64,000 bases of DNA from Vandiemenella viatica. Lineage: Eukaryota > Arthropoda > Insecta > Orthoptera > Morabidae. The position numbers and the translations under genes are program-made. This document shows, one piece after another, positions 48,216 through 58,070 of the stretch. The notes below the pieces were generated by a model. That model saw nothing but the letters and a program-made list of their open reading frames with translations. It did not search any database and was not told the DNA's origin. Each line of letters starts with the position of its first letter. The stretch's first letter is position 1. The stretch covers positions 6,456,924 to 6,520,923 of the forward strand of contig JARYHS010008074.1 in the NCBI GenBank assembly GCA_031002005.1. The letters run 5' to 3'.

Positions 48216-48248
<33 letters not shown>

Positions 48249-48482
48249 ATTTTAGAGTTTCCGTAATTTTTTTTGTCATTGATAGTAGTGTATGTATTCA
48301 ATTGAAAGTGTATTTTATGACATGGTGTATATCTTGTTTGATAGTTAAGTTAAAAGATTTGGAAACAGAATTTTACCTTTTTTCTGTGCTAATGTATACT
48401 GGTGTATTCTGTTTGCTGGATTGACGGCGTTGGTTACTTCTTGTCTTTTCTACAACGGAAGATTGAATAATAATTTCGTAAT
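47411..48482 (+). other. 5' leader of the Gag-only LTR element
   Basis: It starts with the TGGCTCAACGTGACAGG primer-binding-type sequence. No convincing gene. A GC-rich arginine/serine-coding frame (47548-47805) is present but looks incidental. A poly-A run of about 32 lies at 48215-48246. Confidence 0.7.
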
Positions 48483-50243
48483 ATGGCATCTGAGCTAGAG
48501 GGTGGTGTGAATGGGGGGATGGTGCTGGGAGGTGAGTCCCGTGGTGACGCACCCAGTGTAGACATTAATCAGTCCTCCCTTACTGTGTCGATGACGAGTT
48601 TTGCTAGTGAATCAGAAGTTGACAAGTTAAGAGAAGTGGTTAGGGAAAGTAATGAGGCGTCCATGTCGGAAATGTTTTGTGCTTTCCAGGGACAATTTGT
48701 CATGTCAATTCAGTCCCTTCTTGAAGCTAAATTAAATGAAAATAGTATTTCACTTGAATCCAAATTAAATGAAAATAGTATTTCACTTGAATCCAGATTA
48801 AATGAATCACTTGCATCCAAATTAAATGAAAATAGTATTTCACTTGAATCCAAATTAAATGAAAATAGTATTTCACTTGAATCCAGATTAAATGAATCAC
48901 TTGAATCCAAATTAAATGAAAATAGTATTTTGCTTGAATCTAGATTAAATGAAAATAAGGAGAGTATCGAATGTCTTCGAGATGCTTTTGAATCGCGACT
49001 AGGACGGTTTAGAGAAGAATTGACCCAGTATAGGGAACTTTGTACGCAACAAACTGCTGAAATATCGGGTAAACTGACTCAGTATCGTTCAGACTGCGAA
49101 CAAGTAACTAGTGTTTTGCACCAAAATATGGAATACCTAAAGAAAACAGTCGAGCTTATAGAAGATAACCATGGTGAAATATTGTCGAAGGTGGAGACTT
49201 TAGGAGAAACCCTTACCGAAAAATACACGGGAGTAAAAGAAGAAGTTGACCATTTAACAGTCGGCGTAGAGAAATTGTCGTGTCAGGTGGAAAAGGTTAA
49301 GGCTTCCACTGCAGTGTGGGTGAATGAAAAGTTACAGTTACAAGAGAAGCAAATTGAAAAAAGTCTAAAGTTACGAGTTCCACAAGTTGTGCGAGAAGAG
49401 GTTGTCAAATGTCAAATCTTGTCAAATGTGAATGCGCTCACTGCGTGCATGGTAGAAGAGAAAGTGGACTGGGAGGACTTTTGTGATAATGGGGGGATAC
49501 ACCCAGTTGATTTTGTGAAGAAGTTTGAAAATTTTGGGCCGTTCTGTAGGGCCGTAGAAAGAAAGAAGATCGAAATGTTCAGTAAACATATCAAGGGGAA
49601 TGCCCGAATGTGGGGAGAACGGGCTGCAGATAATTGTGAGACGTTTGAGGAGTTTAAGTCAGCTTTTTTGGAACATTTCTGGTCCATCGACCGGCAAATT
49701 GCTGTTCGGCGGAATTTAATGATGGGAAAACCATACTCGCCGGGTGGTGGCACTCAGCAAAATTTTTTCTTGAAGTGTGTTAATTCTTGTAAACATTTAA
49801 GTTCACCATATAGTGAAGGGGAATATGTGCGGATGATTAGTGCGCGTTTGCCCGAGTCGACACAGCTTGTATTTGTCAGTCACAATATATGTACCATTGA
49901 CGAGGCGGTAAAGATGTTGGGTCGGCTGGACGAACAAGAGAAAAGTATAAGAGCAAAAGAATATGGGGTGAGGACACCCACACATTACGCGGAGAAATCG
50001 CAATCGGAAGGGGACAGAAGTAATTCACATCAGCAGCAGGAGAGCTACAATCATTTTGATAACAGGAATCGAGGCGGCTACAATAACCGCGGGCAGAGAG
50101 GAGGATTTGGACGTGGTCGTGGAACAGGGGGAGGAGGATTTAGAGGTGGATATCAAGGACCAACTGGAGATGATCGGTCCCGAGAAGAGTCAGTAAATCA
50201 GGTGCAGGTGGCCGTGGTGGAGAGTGTGCTACAGGTAAACTAG
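48483..50243 (+). CDS. Gag polyprotein of the Gag-only LTR element
   Basis: An intact 586-codon frame. Residues about 83-160 are a run of 11-residue repeats (KLNENSISLES and RLNESLES variants) predicted to form a coiled coil. About 160-320 is further heptad-rich helix. About 327-485 is a retrotransposon Gag (capsid-like) domain: VDWEDFCDNGG, then FVKKFENFGPF, MWGERAADNCETFEEFKSAF and LGRLDEQE. About 528-557 is an RGG-type nucleic-acid-binding tail (RGGYNNRGQRGGFGRGRG) in place of the usual CCHC knuckle. The role is to assemble the particle and package element RNA in the cytoplasm. It ends at TAG 50241-50243; the next frame overlaps it in -1. Confidence 0.88.
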   Translation: MASELEGGVNGGMVLGGESRGDAPSVDINQSSLTVSMTSFASESEVDKLREVVRESNEASMSEMFCAFQGQFVMSIQSLLEAKLNENSISLESKLNENSISLESRLNESLASKLNENSISLESKLNENSISLESRLNESLESKLNENSILLESRLNENKESIECLRDAFESRLGRFREELTQYRELCTQQTAEISGKLTQYRSDCEQVTSVLHQNMEYLKKTVELIEDNHGEILSKVETLGETLTEKYTGVKEEVDHLTVGVEKLSCQVEKVKASTAVWVNEKLQLQEKQIEKSLKLRVPQVVREEVVKCQILSNVNALTACMVEEKVDWEDFCDNGGIHPVDFVKKFENFGPFCRAVERKKIEMFSKHIKGNARMWGERAADNCETFEEFKSAFLEHFWSIDRQIAVRRNLMMGKPYSPGGGTQQNFFLKCVNSCKHLSSPYSEGEYVRMISARLPESTQLVFVSHNICTIDEAVKMLGRLDEQEKSIRAKEYGVRTPTHYAEKSQSEGDRSNSHQQQESYNHFDNRNRGGYNNRGQRGGFGRGRGTGGGGFRGGYQGPTGDDRSREESVNQVQVAVVESVLQVN

Positions 50244-51121
50244 TGCCTGTCACTGCTTCAGCCTCAGCGGGGACAGGAGACGATACGAGGCTATCAAAAG
50301 AAGAACCAGAAGACAATACGAAGGGGCGAGATGAAGATGAGATTTCTAATGAACCAATTACAAACGATCAAGGAGAGGAAAGAGTGATCTGGATGAATGT
50401 CGGAGATTATGCTAAACTGTTCATCGCTAAAGCGCGCATTCATGAGGAGGAGAGTGATGACTCGTCAGAAGAGTGGTCAAGTTGGAAGGAGATAAGGTGG
50501 TTCGGACAAGAAAAGGCAAAGATAATTTCAGAACTAACTTATAGATCAAATGGAAGAGAAACTGTGAATAAAAATGATGTTTGTGAGCCAGATGAGCAGG
50601 AGAAGGCTTGTGTAACTGACGACAAAATTGTTAAGAAAGATACTGTAGTAAAAGAAGGAATGAGGTCAGTAGAAGAAGATGGAAGACAGCGAGAAGCAGT
50701 CCTTGAGGTGAAAGAAACACTTCAGGAGATAGAAACAGTGAAACCTGAAACTTTGCCGGAAGGGAATCTCGAAGTGAAACATTGTATGATGGTAAATGAG
50801 AACTATCCATTATGTAAAGACACTAAACAGAAGGTAATTAATGGGAAGAAAGAGACTGTGCAGAATAGAGGATACTATGTGAAGCCAGATGGATGGTATT
50901 TGCTGAGAAAAGATTTGGAAATAAGTGGAGGAAGAGCAATGAGAGAAGAAAGTTGGAAGAGGCGCAGGAAGAAGTTACGGTTATATGATGAAGCAAAGAA
51001 TGTAAATAAGAAGAAAGGAGGAAGAAGAGAAGAGAGTTGGAAGAAGCGTAAGAAGAAGCGGGGTTTAATGCTGTTTGGTGAAGGAAGGAATGTTGTAAAG
51101 AAAAAGAAGGAGGTACGTTAG
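50243..51121 (+). CDS. Unrecognised Lys/Glu-rich ORF downstream of Gag
   Basis: An open frame of 292 codons from the first GTG (no early ATG is apparent). It lies in the -1 frame relative to Gag and is open back to a TGA near 50170, giving about 70 nt of overlap. It occupies the place of pol. Residues 1-120 are acidic (DEDEISNEPI, EEESDDSSEEW), the middle is low-complexity, and the C-terminal 70 are strongly basic. That basic part has two imperfect repeats (EESWKRRRKKLRLYDEAKNV, EESWKKRKKKRGLMLFGEGR) that read like nuclear-localisation signals. I do not recognise it. It could be a decayed pol substitute or an acquired accessory protein. No canonical slippery heptamer was found. Confidence 0.5.
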   Translation: MPVTASASAGTGDDTRLSKEEPEDNTKGRDEDEISNEPITNDQGEERVIWMNVGDYAKLFIAKARIHEEESDDSSEEWSSWKEIRWFGQEKAKIISELTYRSNGRETVNKNDVCEPDEQEKACVTDDKIVKKDTVVKEGMRSVEEDGRQREAVLEVKETLQEIETVKPETLPEGNLEVKHCMMVNENYPLCKDTKQKVINGKKETVQNRGYYVKPDGWYLLRKDLEISGGRAMREESWKRRRKKLRLYDEAKNVNKKKGGRREESWKKRKKKRGLMLFGEGRNVVKKKKEVR

Positions 51122-51220
51122 GTAGAGAGGGTGAGGTACAGTCTTCAGTTGCCTCACTACGCATGATGGAAACATCCATGCATAAATGCCTTAGCGTTAT
51201 GGTAGGTTTAGGTTTTCAGG

Positions 51221-51550
51221 TTGTTTGGCCATCACAATTATTTCTTCTATGGTATTGTACAGTCGTTGTATCTAATGTCTTTTGCGGTTGTGCGCAGATT
51301 AGCGACCCGCACACTGTTTGTTTTGGTGCAGACGCATTTTAAGTCGTCACGAGTAAAGAAGGAGATACGAAAGTTTAAAGTTTTGTACGAAGGTCCCTAT
51401 AGGGTCAAAGCCTGTTTGAGGGATAATGCTTACAAATTAGAGTATGCCGATGGGAGAGAAGTTGCCGGGACTTTCAATGTCATTTCTCTGAAACCTTACA
51501 AATATTTTGGTGAGGAGGGGAGTGTCGGTGGGGTGTCAGGCACCGGATAG
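51221..51550 (+). pseudogene. Integrase C-terminal (GPY/F-type) remnant
   Basis: Codons about 37-95 read VLVQTHFKSSRVKKEIRKFK, then VLYEGPYRVKACLRDNAYKL, then NVISLKPYKY. This is the C-terminal GPY/F module of Ty3/gypsy integrases. The zinc-binding and catalytic core domains that should precede it are missing. The ATG and first 30 codons are probably incidental. It shows that the element derives from a full gypsy-type ancestor by internal deletion. Confidence 0.75.
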
Positions 51551-52368
51551 AGGGGCCCACCTCACAGCACTGTCGCATCTACCGCACCTCCAAGCTTTAA
51601 GTGTTGCCATGATTTAAGTAAATTTTTAGAAGTTTCTTGTAACAATCCATCGCAGTCGCAATTAGAATGTGTAAGAGGCTGTGCCAATAAGTTAGTGGGG
51701 AAAGGACTTTTGGTAGTTGGGTACAGATTGGTGACCCACGTAGTATTAATACACAGTTACGGAAGGCATTCTTGCTGGTTTGTGTTTCCCAGTAATTTTA
51801 GCCCCGAGGCTGGACAATGTACTTAGAAGTGCGGTTTTCACTTTCATTAAAGTGTTAAGACGATTTAAATGTGGCGCAGCGTAATGTCAGTTTGCGTCTT
51901 TCCACGTGTGGAGTGATCAGTGTTGGTGTACAACAGTCAGTGAATGAGGCACCTGCCTGAGCAGGGCACACTGTCAGTGCACGGTCGAAGTAAACAAGGC
52001 ACGATTCAGTGCATGTGTCATACATCAGAAAAAAGAGAGGAAAAAATTGTTGTCAAAATATAATTGTAACTCAATTTGTAATTTCTTGGTTATATGTCAT
52101 GGATCTAAGCAAGGACATATGGACATTGAAAGGTTTGATGATTTGTTTCATGCAGTTTCAGACTGTGTGTGTTATTCTTAATGTGTATGTAATTATGTTA
52201 GTTTAAGGATAAGCAAGCAGCCACCCAGACTTCCCTTTATGTTTGGTAAACATTTGATCTTGTATTTTTTTGTAAATGTTTCTATGTATATGTGAACAAG
52301 TGTGGTTTGTGATGACAAAAGTCGGTGCTTTGTCAATGCCGACTTTTGCCACATTGTAACGGTGGGGG
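51551..52368 (+). other. 3' non-coding region of the Gag-only LTR element
   Basis: No ORF of note. It ends with the GGTGGGGG polypurine run (52361-52368) immediately before the 3' LTR. Confidence 0.7.
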
Positions 52369-53072
52369 TGTAACGTAACCATGAACGTTACGGTTATATT
52401 TGGAGTGTATAGTGTAATCTGAGAGGTATGTAAGGTCTTTGGCGGTGGGCGAGCGCCGAGCGCGGTGAGTCGGGGAGTCAGGGATTGTCAGTGGTAACGT
52501 ACGGAACAGCCGGCGGGAGCGGAAGGTTTACGGCAGTGTGTTTATCCCGTGAATACATCGTACGGCCGCTTGGCGTGTGTTCCGTACTAAAGAACACTGT
52601 GGGATGTGTGCTAAAGTATATGTTGGACTATGAAGGTTCTTCCGAGTGACCTGATTCAATATAGACTGTGTTTAGTAAACTACTGCAGAATCGGACTATG
52701 GCGATTGTTTGTTAATTAGTTTCGAGAATTGTGCTCACTGCTTATTTATGTTTTGACTGTACTTGAATCTGCTATCTTCGGTGACGAAGAAACATTAGTA
52801 TTATTGTCTGGTGGCATGCTTGTTGACTGTGTAGTCTCAGAGGAATAAATCTACGAAAACTAGTACGCATATGTGTTATTCTTCTGTGACTTTAATTAAC
52901 CAATTAGCATAGCCGAAAGACTGGCGACCGCACGGCAAAACGAACCTTTAATTAAAAGAGTAATTAGTGGTGGAAGAAAGCTTAAGAAAAATCGTGTTAG
53001 GAAGTGTAGCTGCTCAATTGCTTCAACGAACTTTTAACTATACAAACACGAATAGCGCGAGTACCCGTTACA
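52369..53072 (+). repeat. 3' LTR
   Basis: 704 bp, co-linear with the 5' LTR. The differences I see are in the GTGAGTC(A/G)GGG, CTAG(C/T)ACG, GTGTT(C/A)TTC and AGCC(A/G)AAAG contexts. Followed by the GTGT duplication. Confidence 0.95.
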
Positions 53073-53076
53073 GTGT

Positions 53077-53580
53077 CCTATGATAGGGAAGCTTTCTGCT
53101 GTGACAGGGTTGGTGACAGTGGTGGAGGCATGGCGTATGTTGCACACCTTGCAGCGGGGTCTATTGCATGGGGAAGATCCCTGGGGCTGACTGTTGGGAG
53201 GAGGAAGACTGTGTTTGTGGACTAGAAGTTCGCTGACGTTAGGAGGTCTGCTGAAACAAGTTCTAGGAGGGGCAGGGAGGATTTTTGGGAAGAATGGATC
53301 TCATTTCAGGGCAGGTTTGCAGGAAATCACACCCCCGCTGGAGGATTCTGTTAATGGATTCGAGGCCCGGGTAGAAGTTCTGAATCACTGCCTCTCTACT
53401 TTTCCTCTGTTTGAATCTACCCCCTCAATTTTCCTGGCCAAAAATCTTTCTGTGAGGCAGTCTCCAACTTCACCCACCTCCCATAATGTTCTCCTGTCGA
53501 CAAAGGATTTGTCCCATAAATTCCTTTATGAGTTGTATTTTTGTCTTTTCTGTGTGCCCATCTAAAGGTAAGTGGTGGCT
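53077..53580 (-). pseudogene. Penelope-like copy c, RT-nuclease linker
   Basis: The minus-strand frame reads NVSELLVHKHSLPPPNSQPQ, then CNRPRCKVCNIRHASTTVTN and SFPIIG. It is the cysteine-containing linker that precedes the GIY-YIG domain in Penelope-like proteins. It continues in 46231-46706 across the LTR insertion. The N-terminal RT is not preserved. Confidence 0.7.
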
Positions 53581-54262
53581 CATTTCCCTACCCTAATTTA
53601 ATTCCTTTTTGCTACTTAGTGCCTTTGATTTAATTGTTTACAAATATATATAACAATAATGAGCAGGAAAATGCTTTAGGGCAATAAAACTAAGAAAGGA
53701 TAGGGAAATACGACCCAACACTTACCACAAATGTAGGCAGCTGGGACTGGAAATGTTGAACATAAAAAAGGACAAACACAAGAAATGCGGAATATTTCGG
53801 CAGTTAGCCTTATTCTCGCTACACGGGAGACACCAGACGGAGCCAGACGTTTACACGACGACAGTCGTATGGTGAATGGCAGGGGAGGCAGAAGTGCAAA
53901 TACTAAATCGATAATGCTGAAGGTATATTATTATTGAAAGTGGGAGATCAACAGAATAACCGTGTGACAATATAAATATAAATAATATTTTGAAAAACTT
54001 TAACTAGTAAAAAAATATATAAGCAATATAAATAGTAGTGATAATAAGTGCTGGGTCTGGTGGGAGAGATTTATTGGAGATTGAGGCCTGGAGGATGTCC
54101 GGTCTCCAGGATATTCTGGTAGGATAGTTTTCATCTATGCATTTCATAGGAGGTTGTGTTGTCAGGGAAAACTGATCGCCATAAGAGAGAAACCGTTGTT
54201 GAAATGATTCAGACTGTGGGAACTGCCATGTTTTGCCAATGGATGGGCTTCAATGCTGGTAT
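53581..54262 (-). pseudogene. Penelope-like copy d, C-terminal end and 3' region
   Basis: 54055-54262 (minus) resembles the end of copy c (KLSYQNILETGHPPGLNLQ, compare KLACQYKLGTEQPPGLNFR). 53690-54050 downstream is its non-coding terminal region and holds the ACCCAACACTTACC motif at 53711-53733. It lies head-to-tail with copy c, as in tandem Penelope arrays. Confidence 0.55.
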
Positions 54263-54286
54263 ACAAAAACTGCTGGACCAATTTAT

Positions 54287-54332
<46 letters not shown>

Positions 54333-55199
54333 AATATGGTCTGCATTGTCTGGAGAAGGTTTAAAGCTATTGAAGTCCTTGATCTATCCAGTAGAAAGAA
54401 AGTGCAATGAAATAAACAAAACATAATTCAAATGTGACAGACATGTGCTACCGAATCATCATAACACAAAGCGTGAACGAAGCAAGTTGAGTAAGAATTG
54501 ACAGGTTGCAAATCTTGGTGGTAAAAGTGACAAATATGAGAAATGTGATCTAATTGAAGCAAAAGACAGGCCCCGTACTTATCTTCAGTGTGCCAAATCG
54601 ATACCAGCAATTTTATATACAAAGCCATCTGACCTTCAGTTGGGATAACTGCATCTCTTATAAAATGGCTCTATATTGGTCCAGCCTTAGAGGTACAAGT
54701 TACAAAATGGTGAGGCGACGTACTAAGAGAATGTTAAAAATTATCAATAAATACCTAGTTGCATGGAAGATGGATATGATTCTGTGGAGGGTACATTTTT
54801 TTCTGTAAATAAAGGCATAGCTTTTTTGTAAAACATTAGCTGAGAAGTTGTTAGTTTACAATAAATACAGAGCCTTACTTTTCATACCATTTGTATTGAA
54901 TTTTCGTGTTGACTTATGTATATGACAAAAATGATTAAAAGTGTATTGTTGCTGCCATCCTCCCTTCAACTTTGGTGAGTGTTGGGTGTTTTTTCCTCTT
55001 TCTTTTCCATGTAAAAATGATTAAAAATTATTTCCTGAAGAGAGAATGATGATGTATTTTAAAATAAACTAATCATTACATAAGTGCAATATTTTTTTAA
55101 TTGTGTGTGATCTGATTTTGTTTACATGTTATTTGTACCACTCATATTTACAAAATCCTGGTTTACTCAAATGATTTATTTTGACACTTGTACCTCTAT
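54263..55199. other. Unassigned; poly-T tract and a Penelope terminal motif
   Basis: A poly-T run of about 43 lies at 54288-54330. On the minus strand 54966-54988 carries the CACCCAACACTCACCAAAGT motif followed by GAAGGGAGGATGGCAGCAA, a Penelope terminal-repeat piece. Otherwise nothing is recognised. Confidence 0.5.
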
Positions 55200-55440
55200 G
55201 GTTTGCAACCATTTCTGTTCTTATAGATTTATGCCTCAGCGACGTCATTAGAGGCAGGATGAGATGGGGACAAGAAATTGGAAGGAATTTGGCCATGGCC
55301 TTTTGAAGGAAGCATCCTGGCATTCGCCTGGAGTGATTTGGGGAAACCATGGAAAACCCAAATCTGGATGCCCGGATGGGGATTCGAACCGTCGTCCTCC
55401 CGAATGCGAGGCCAGAACGTTAACCATTCACCCACCATGC
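55200..55440 (-). mobile_element. tRNA-derived SINE (orthopteran type)
   Basis: On the minus strand the head GGTGGGTGAATGGTTAACG (box A) is followed by CGGTTCGAATCC (exact box B). The body reads CCATGGTTTCCCCAAATCAC and later AATGACGTCGCTG. It resembles the abundant locust SINE in which GATGACCTCGCTGTTTGGTC is conserved, as I recall it. About 5-10% diverged from that memory; the 3' tail is lost. Confidence 0.75.
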
Positions 55441-56068
55441 TTGGTGTTTACAACCTGTCAGTTAGAGAATTAAGACAGTTTTTGTCATACAGTGATCCAA
55501 ATCAACAATGTGACAATAGTTGACTAGCCAGGCAAATTAATCAATTAAATCAAATTGGTAAATGTTGATTGCAATGCATTTTAGCATAATTAGGAAGTTA
55601 AATAGCTTCCATCCGGTTGTGGTTGCAGAAAGTATGAATAAAGTTTTCAATCATTACAATGCATTAAAATTTTGGAATGAAGCACCTGCGATGGTAAAGT
55701 TAAATTGCCACTGTTTTCGTTAGTCACAGCTAAAACAACACAATCAAATCATTTTTTAAATAACATACAAAATTATAACACATGCTTACAAATGATTTCA
55801 GACTTCCAATTGTATTTGTTTAATCTATATATATTCCCAAATGGTGAAGCATTCCTGTTGTTGTTGTTGTTATTAGGGTTTTAGGGCGCGTCGACGACGG
55901 GGTCATTAGCGCCCTGAAGCATTCCTGAGACAGCTAGTAAAATATAAAACAAGCATAACCAGTAAATCATTACAAAATGCATTCCAACTTTTGTACATAC
56001 TTAATACTAACTTTTTTAAATGATGAAACTATGTCGAGGCATTATTTGAACCCACATACCACATAGCC
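55441..56068. other. Unassigned, containing one short SINE-tail insertion
   Basis: No gene. The only recognisable item is the 57-bp insert listed separately at 55858-55914. Confidence 0.5.
55858..55914 (-). mobile_element. 5'-truncated SINE tail with 13-bp target duplication
   Basis: 57 bp reading (minus) GGGCGCTAATGACC...GCGCCC then an (AAC)n tail. It is flanked by identical TGAAGCATTCCTG (55845-55857 and 55915-55927). The perfect duplication and tail identify it as an LINE-mobilised retroposon. Confidence 0.85.
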
Positions 56069-58070
56069 ATGTCAGATTCGAATGAATCGGAGACAAAAAC
56101 CGCTTTCACTTCCAAAGGTTGGCTGAACCATAGAAGCAAGACTGCCAACAGACAGAACAAAAGCAGAAACTATGGCGCGGAAAATTCAAATGTCAAATCG
56201 ACAGGAGTTATATCCATCACTTGTTACAGGTGTAAACGAAGTGGGCATTACAGGAATCAATGTTCATTGTTGGTGAAATCAGATGAACCTGTGTTTAGTG
56301 TTGTTTTCTTATCTGGCAAGTTTGGTAAACAAGATTGGTATACTGACTCCGGCACAAGTTCTCATATGACGTCAAATGAAAATTGGATAAAAAATGCATT
56401 GTATTCATCAAGTGAACCAGAAGTTATTATCGCTGACAAAACCAAAGTACCTGTGCTGTGTACCAGCGATGTAGAAATAACTACAGATTGTGGTTACGAT
56501 ATTACTGTGAAAAATGCATTTTGCATGCCAAGTCTGACGACTAACCTCTTATCAGTGAGTGACCTCATAAAGAACGGTAATAAAGTTCATTTCGATTCAC
56601 AGAATTGTTTCATACATAATATGACCAGTGAATTGGTAGCTGTAGGAGAACTTATTTGTGGTGTTTACAAGTTGAAGGTAAAACATAAAATGAAAAGTGA
56701 GCACAGTTTATTGGCTGCTCCTGTGTTAAGTGATGGTTATACGTGGCACCGAAGACTCGGTCATATAAATAGTGCAGATATGAATAAAATGAAGTCTGGC
56801 ATGGTTGATGGACTTAGTTATAATAAATATGAAGAAAGAAGTGTTTCAGTGGGGGGGTCTTGTCAAGGACAATTGACAGTACAGACAAACCAGAATTACT
56901 GAAATCCGTTTCAGTGGCGGCGTCTGCTCGAGAAGAACAGTTGACAGGAACAGGCAAACCAGAATTAGTGAAATCATCTCAATCAGACTATGCAGAAGTA
57001 GAAGGTCAAGATAACTTGGAAGAAAGAACTGCAGTTGAGAGTGTGGAAATAAAGACATTATCCAAAAGAATAAGGAAATCGCCTCGGAAATATGGTACAA
57101 CTTTATTAAGTATGGCCTGTAAAGAAGAAGGCAGCTCTGTTTCAGATGATATCATCAGAGAATTCTAGCAAGAGATGCGGAAGACGATGGCAGTTATGGT
57201 CAGACAAGACAACCACATCCGAGCCCTGTGGGCAAGGATGATGGCTTCAACAGCAAGTGCAGTGCAAGTGGGCGATTAAAATTTTTAAAAAAGTTTGAAA
57301 GTGATGATAATTTGTGATACCATGCTAGGTCAGTGGCTAAATGTTTTTGCCAAATATCAGGTGTACATTGTCATGAAAACTTTTCATTGGTGGTTAGATA
57401 GTTCACATTGAGGTTTTTATTTGCAATTAGTGCACAATTATGGTTAGGCATTTGGCACTTAGATGTAACCTCAGATTTTTTAAATGGATATCTAAAGTAA
57501 GATATTTGCATGCATTTACCTGACGGTATCAAAGTACACAATTGTGATAGCATATTTTGAAATTGAAAAGGTATAATTATAAGGGTTTGTAGATGCTGAC
57601 TGGTCAATTAACACTATAGACAGACGGTCTTGTACAGGTTTCTGTTTTGTAATGTCTGCTTCTGCTATTTCATGGGAAAGTAGAAAACCAAAAACTGTAG
57701 CTCTGTCAAGCACTGAAGCAGAATATACGGCTTTGCCAGATGCTTCTAGAGAGGTAGTATATTTAAGAAATCTGTTATTTGAAATCAGGGTAATTTGTGT
57801 ATGATTTCTATCTTCAGTGACAGTCAGAGTGCATTGAAGCTAACAAGTAATCAGCAAATGCACAAGAGGTCTAAACATATTGATGTTCATTACGAATTTG
57901 TCTGTGATGCTGTATTAAGCTTGAATACATGCAAACTGCTGAAATGCCTGCTGACTTGCTCACTAAAGCTCTGTGTGCCCCCAAACATTACAAACTTTTG
58001 AAAATAGGATTATTAAGTAATATATTGTAATGTTTTGTGAGGCTGTCGCTTATTTCGATATAGTGGGAGT
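56069..58070 (+). pseudogene. Copia-type LTR retrotransposon, internally deleted
   Basis: 56069-56902 is open (277 codons) with a CYRCKRSGHYRNQC zinc knuckle, a protease WYTDSGTSSHMT (aspartate active site), and a GAG-pre-integrase segment WHRRLGHINSADMNKMK. The integrase core is missing. A short tandemly duplicated acidic stretch (56846-57000) leads to RIRKSPRKYGTTLL, the usual linker before RT. Of RT only HLDVTSDFLNGYL (57450s) survives. RNase H is partly kept: GFVDADWSINTIDRRSCTGF, VALSSTEAEYTAL, then HKRSKHIDVHYEF. A possible 3' LTR starts TGTTATAACATGG near 58069, but I cannot pair it with a 5' LTR. Confidence 0.8.

Larger units (their letters stand above)
46707..53072 (+). mobile_element. 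Gag-only LTR retrotransposon (Ty3/gypsy-derived, pol deleted)
   Basis: LTRs of 704 bp (46707-47410 and 52369-53072) start TGTAACG and end GTTACA. I count 4 differences between them. The flanks are GTGT on both sides (46703-46706 and 53073-53076). A TGG-initial primer-binding site starts immediately after the 5' LTR (47411), and a GGTGGGGG polypurine run precedes the 3' LTR. The interior encodes Gag, a lysine/glutamate-rich ORF and only the C-terminal end of integrase. Protease, RT, RNase H and the integrase core are absent. It is inserted in a Penelope-like copy. The very similar LTRs imply recent movement, presumably using another element's enzymes. Confidence 0.92.

Noticed and set aside
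46707..53072. Endogenous retrovirus with envelope
   Set aside because: No envelope-like ORF, signal peptide or transmembrane segment lies between the integrase remnant and the 3' LTR.
54288..54330. Poly-A tail of a processed pseudogene on the minus strand
   Set aside because: No coding sequence or target duplication accompanies the 43-bp T run. A microsatellite expansion is simpler.
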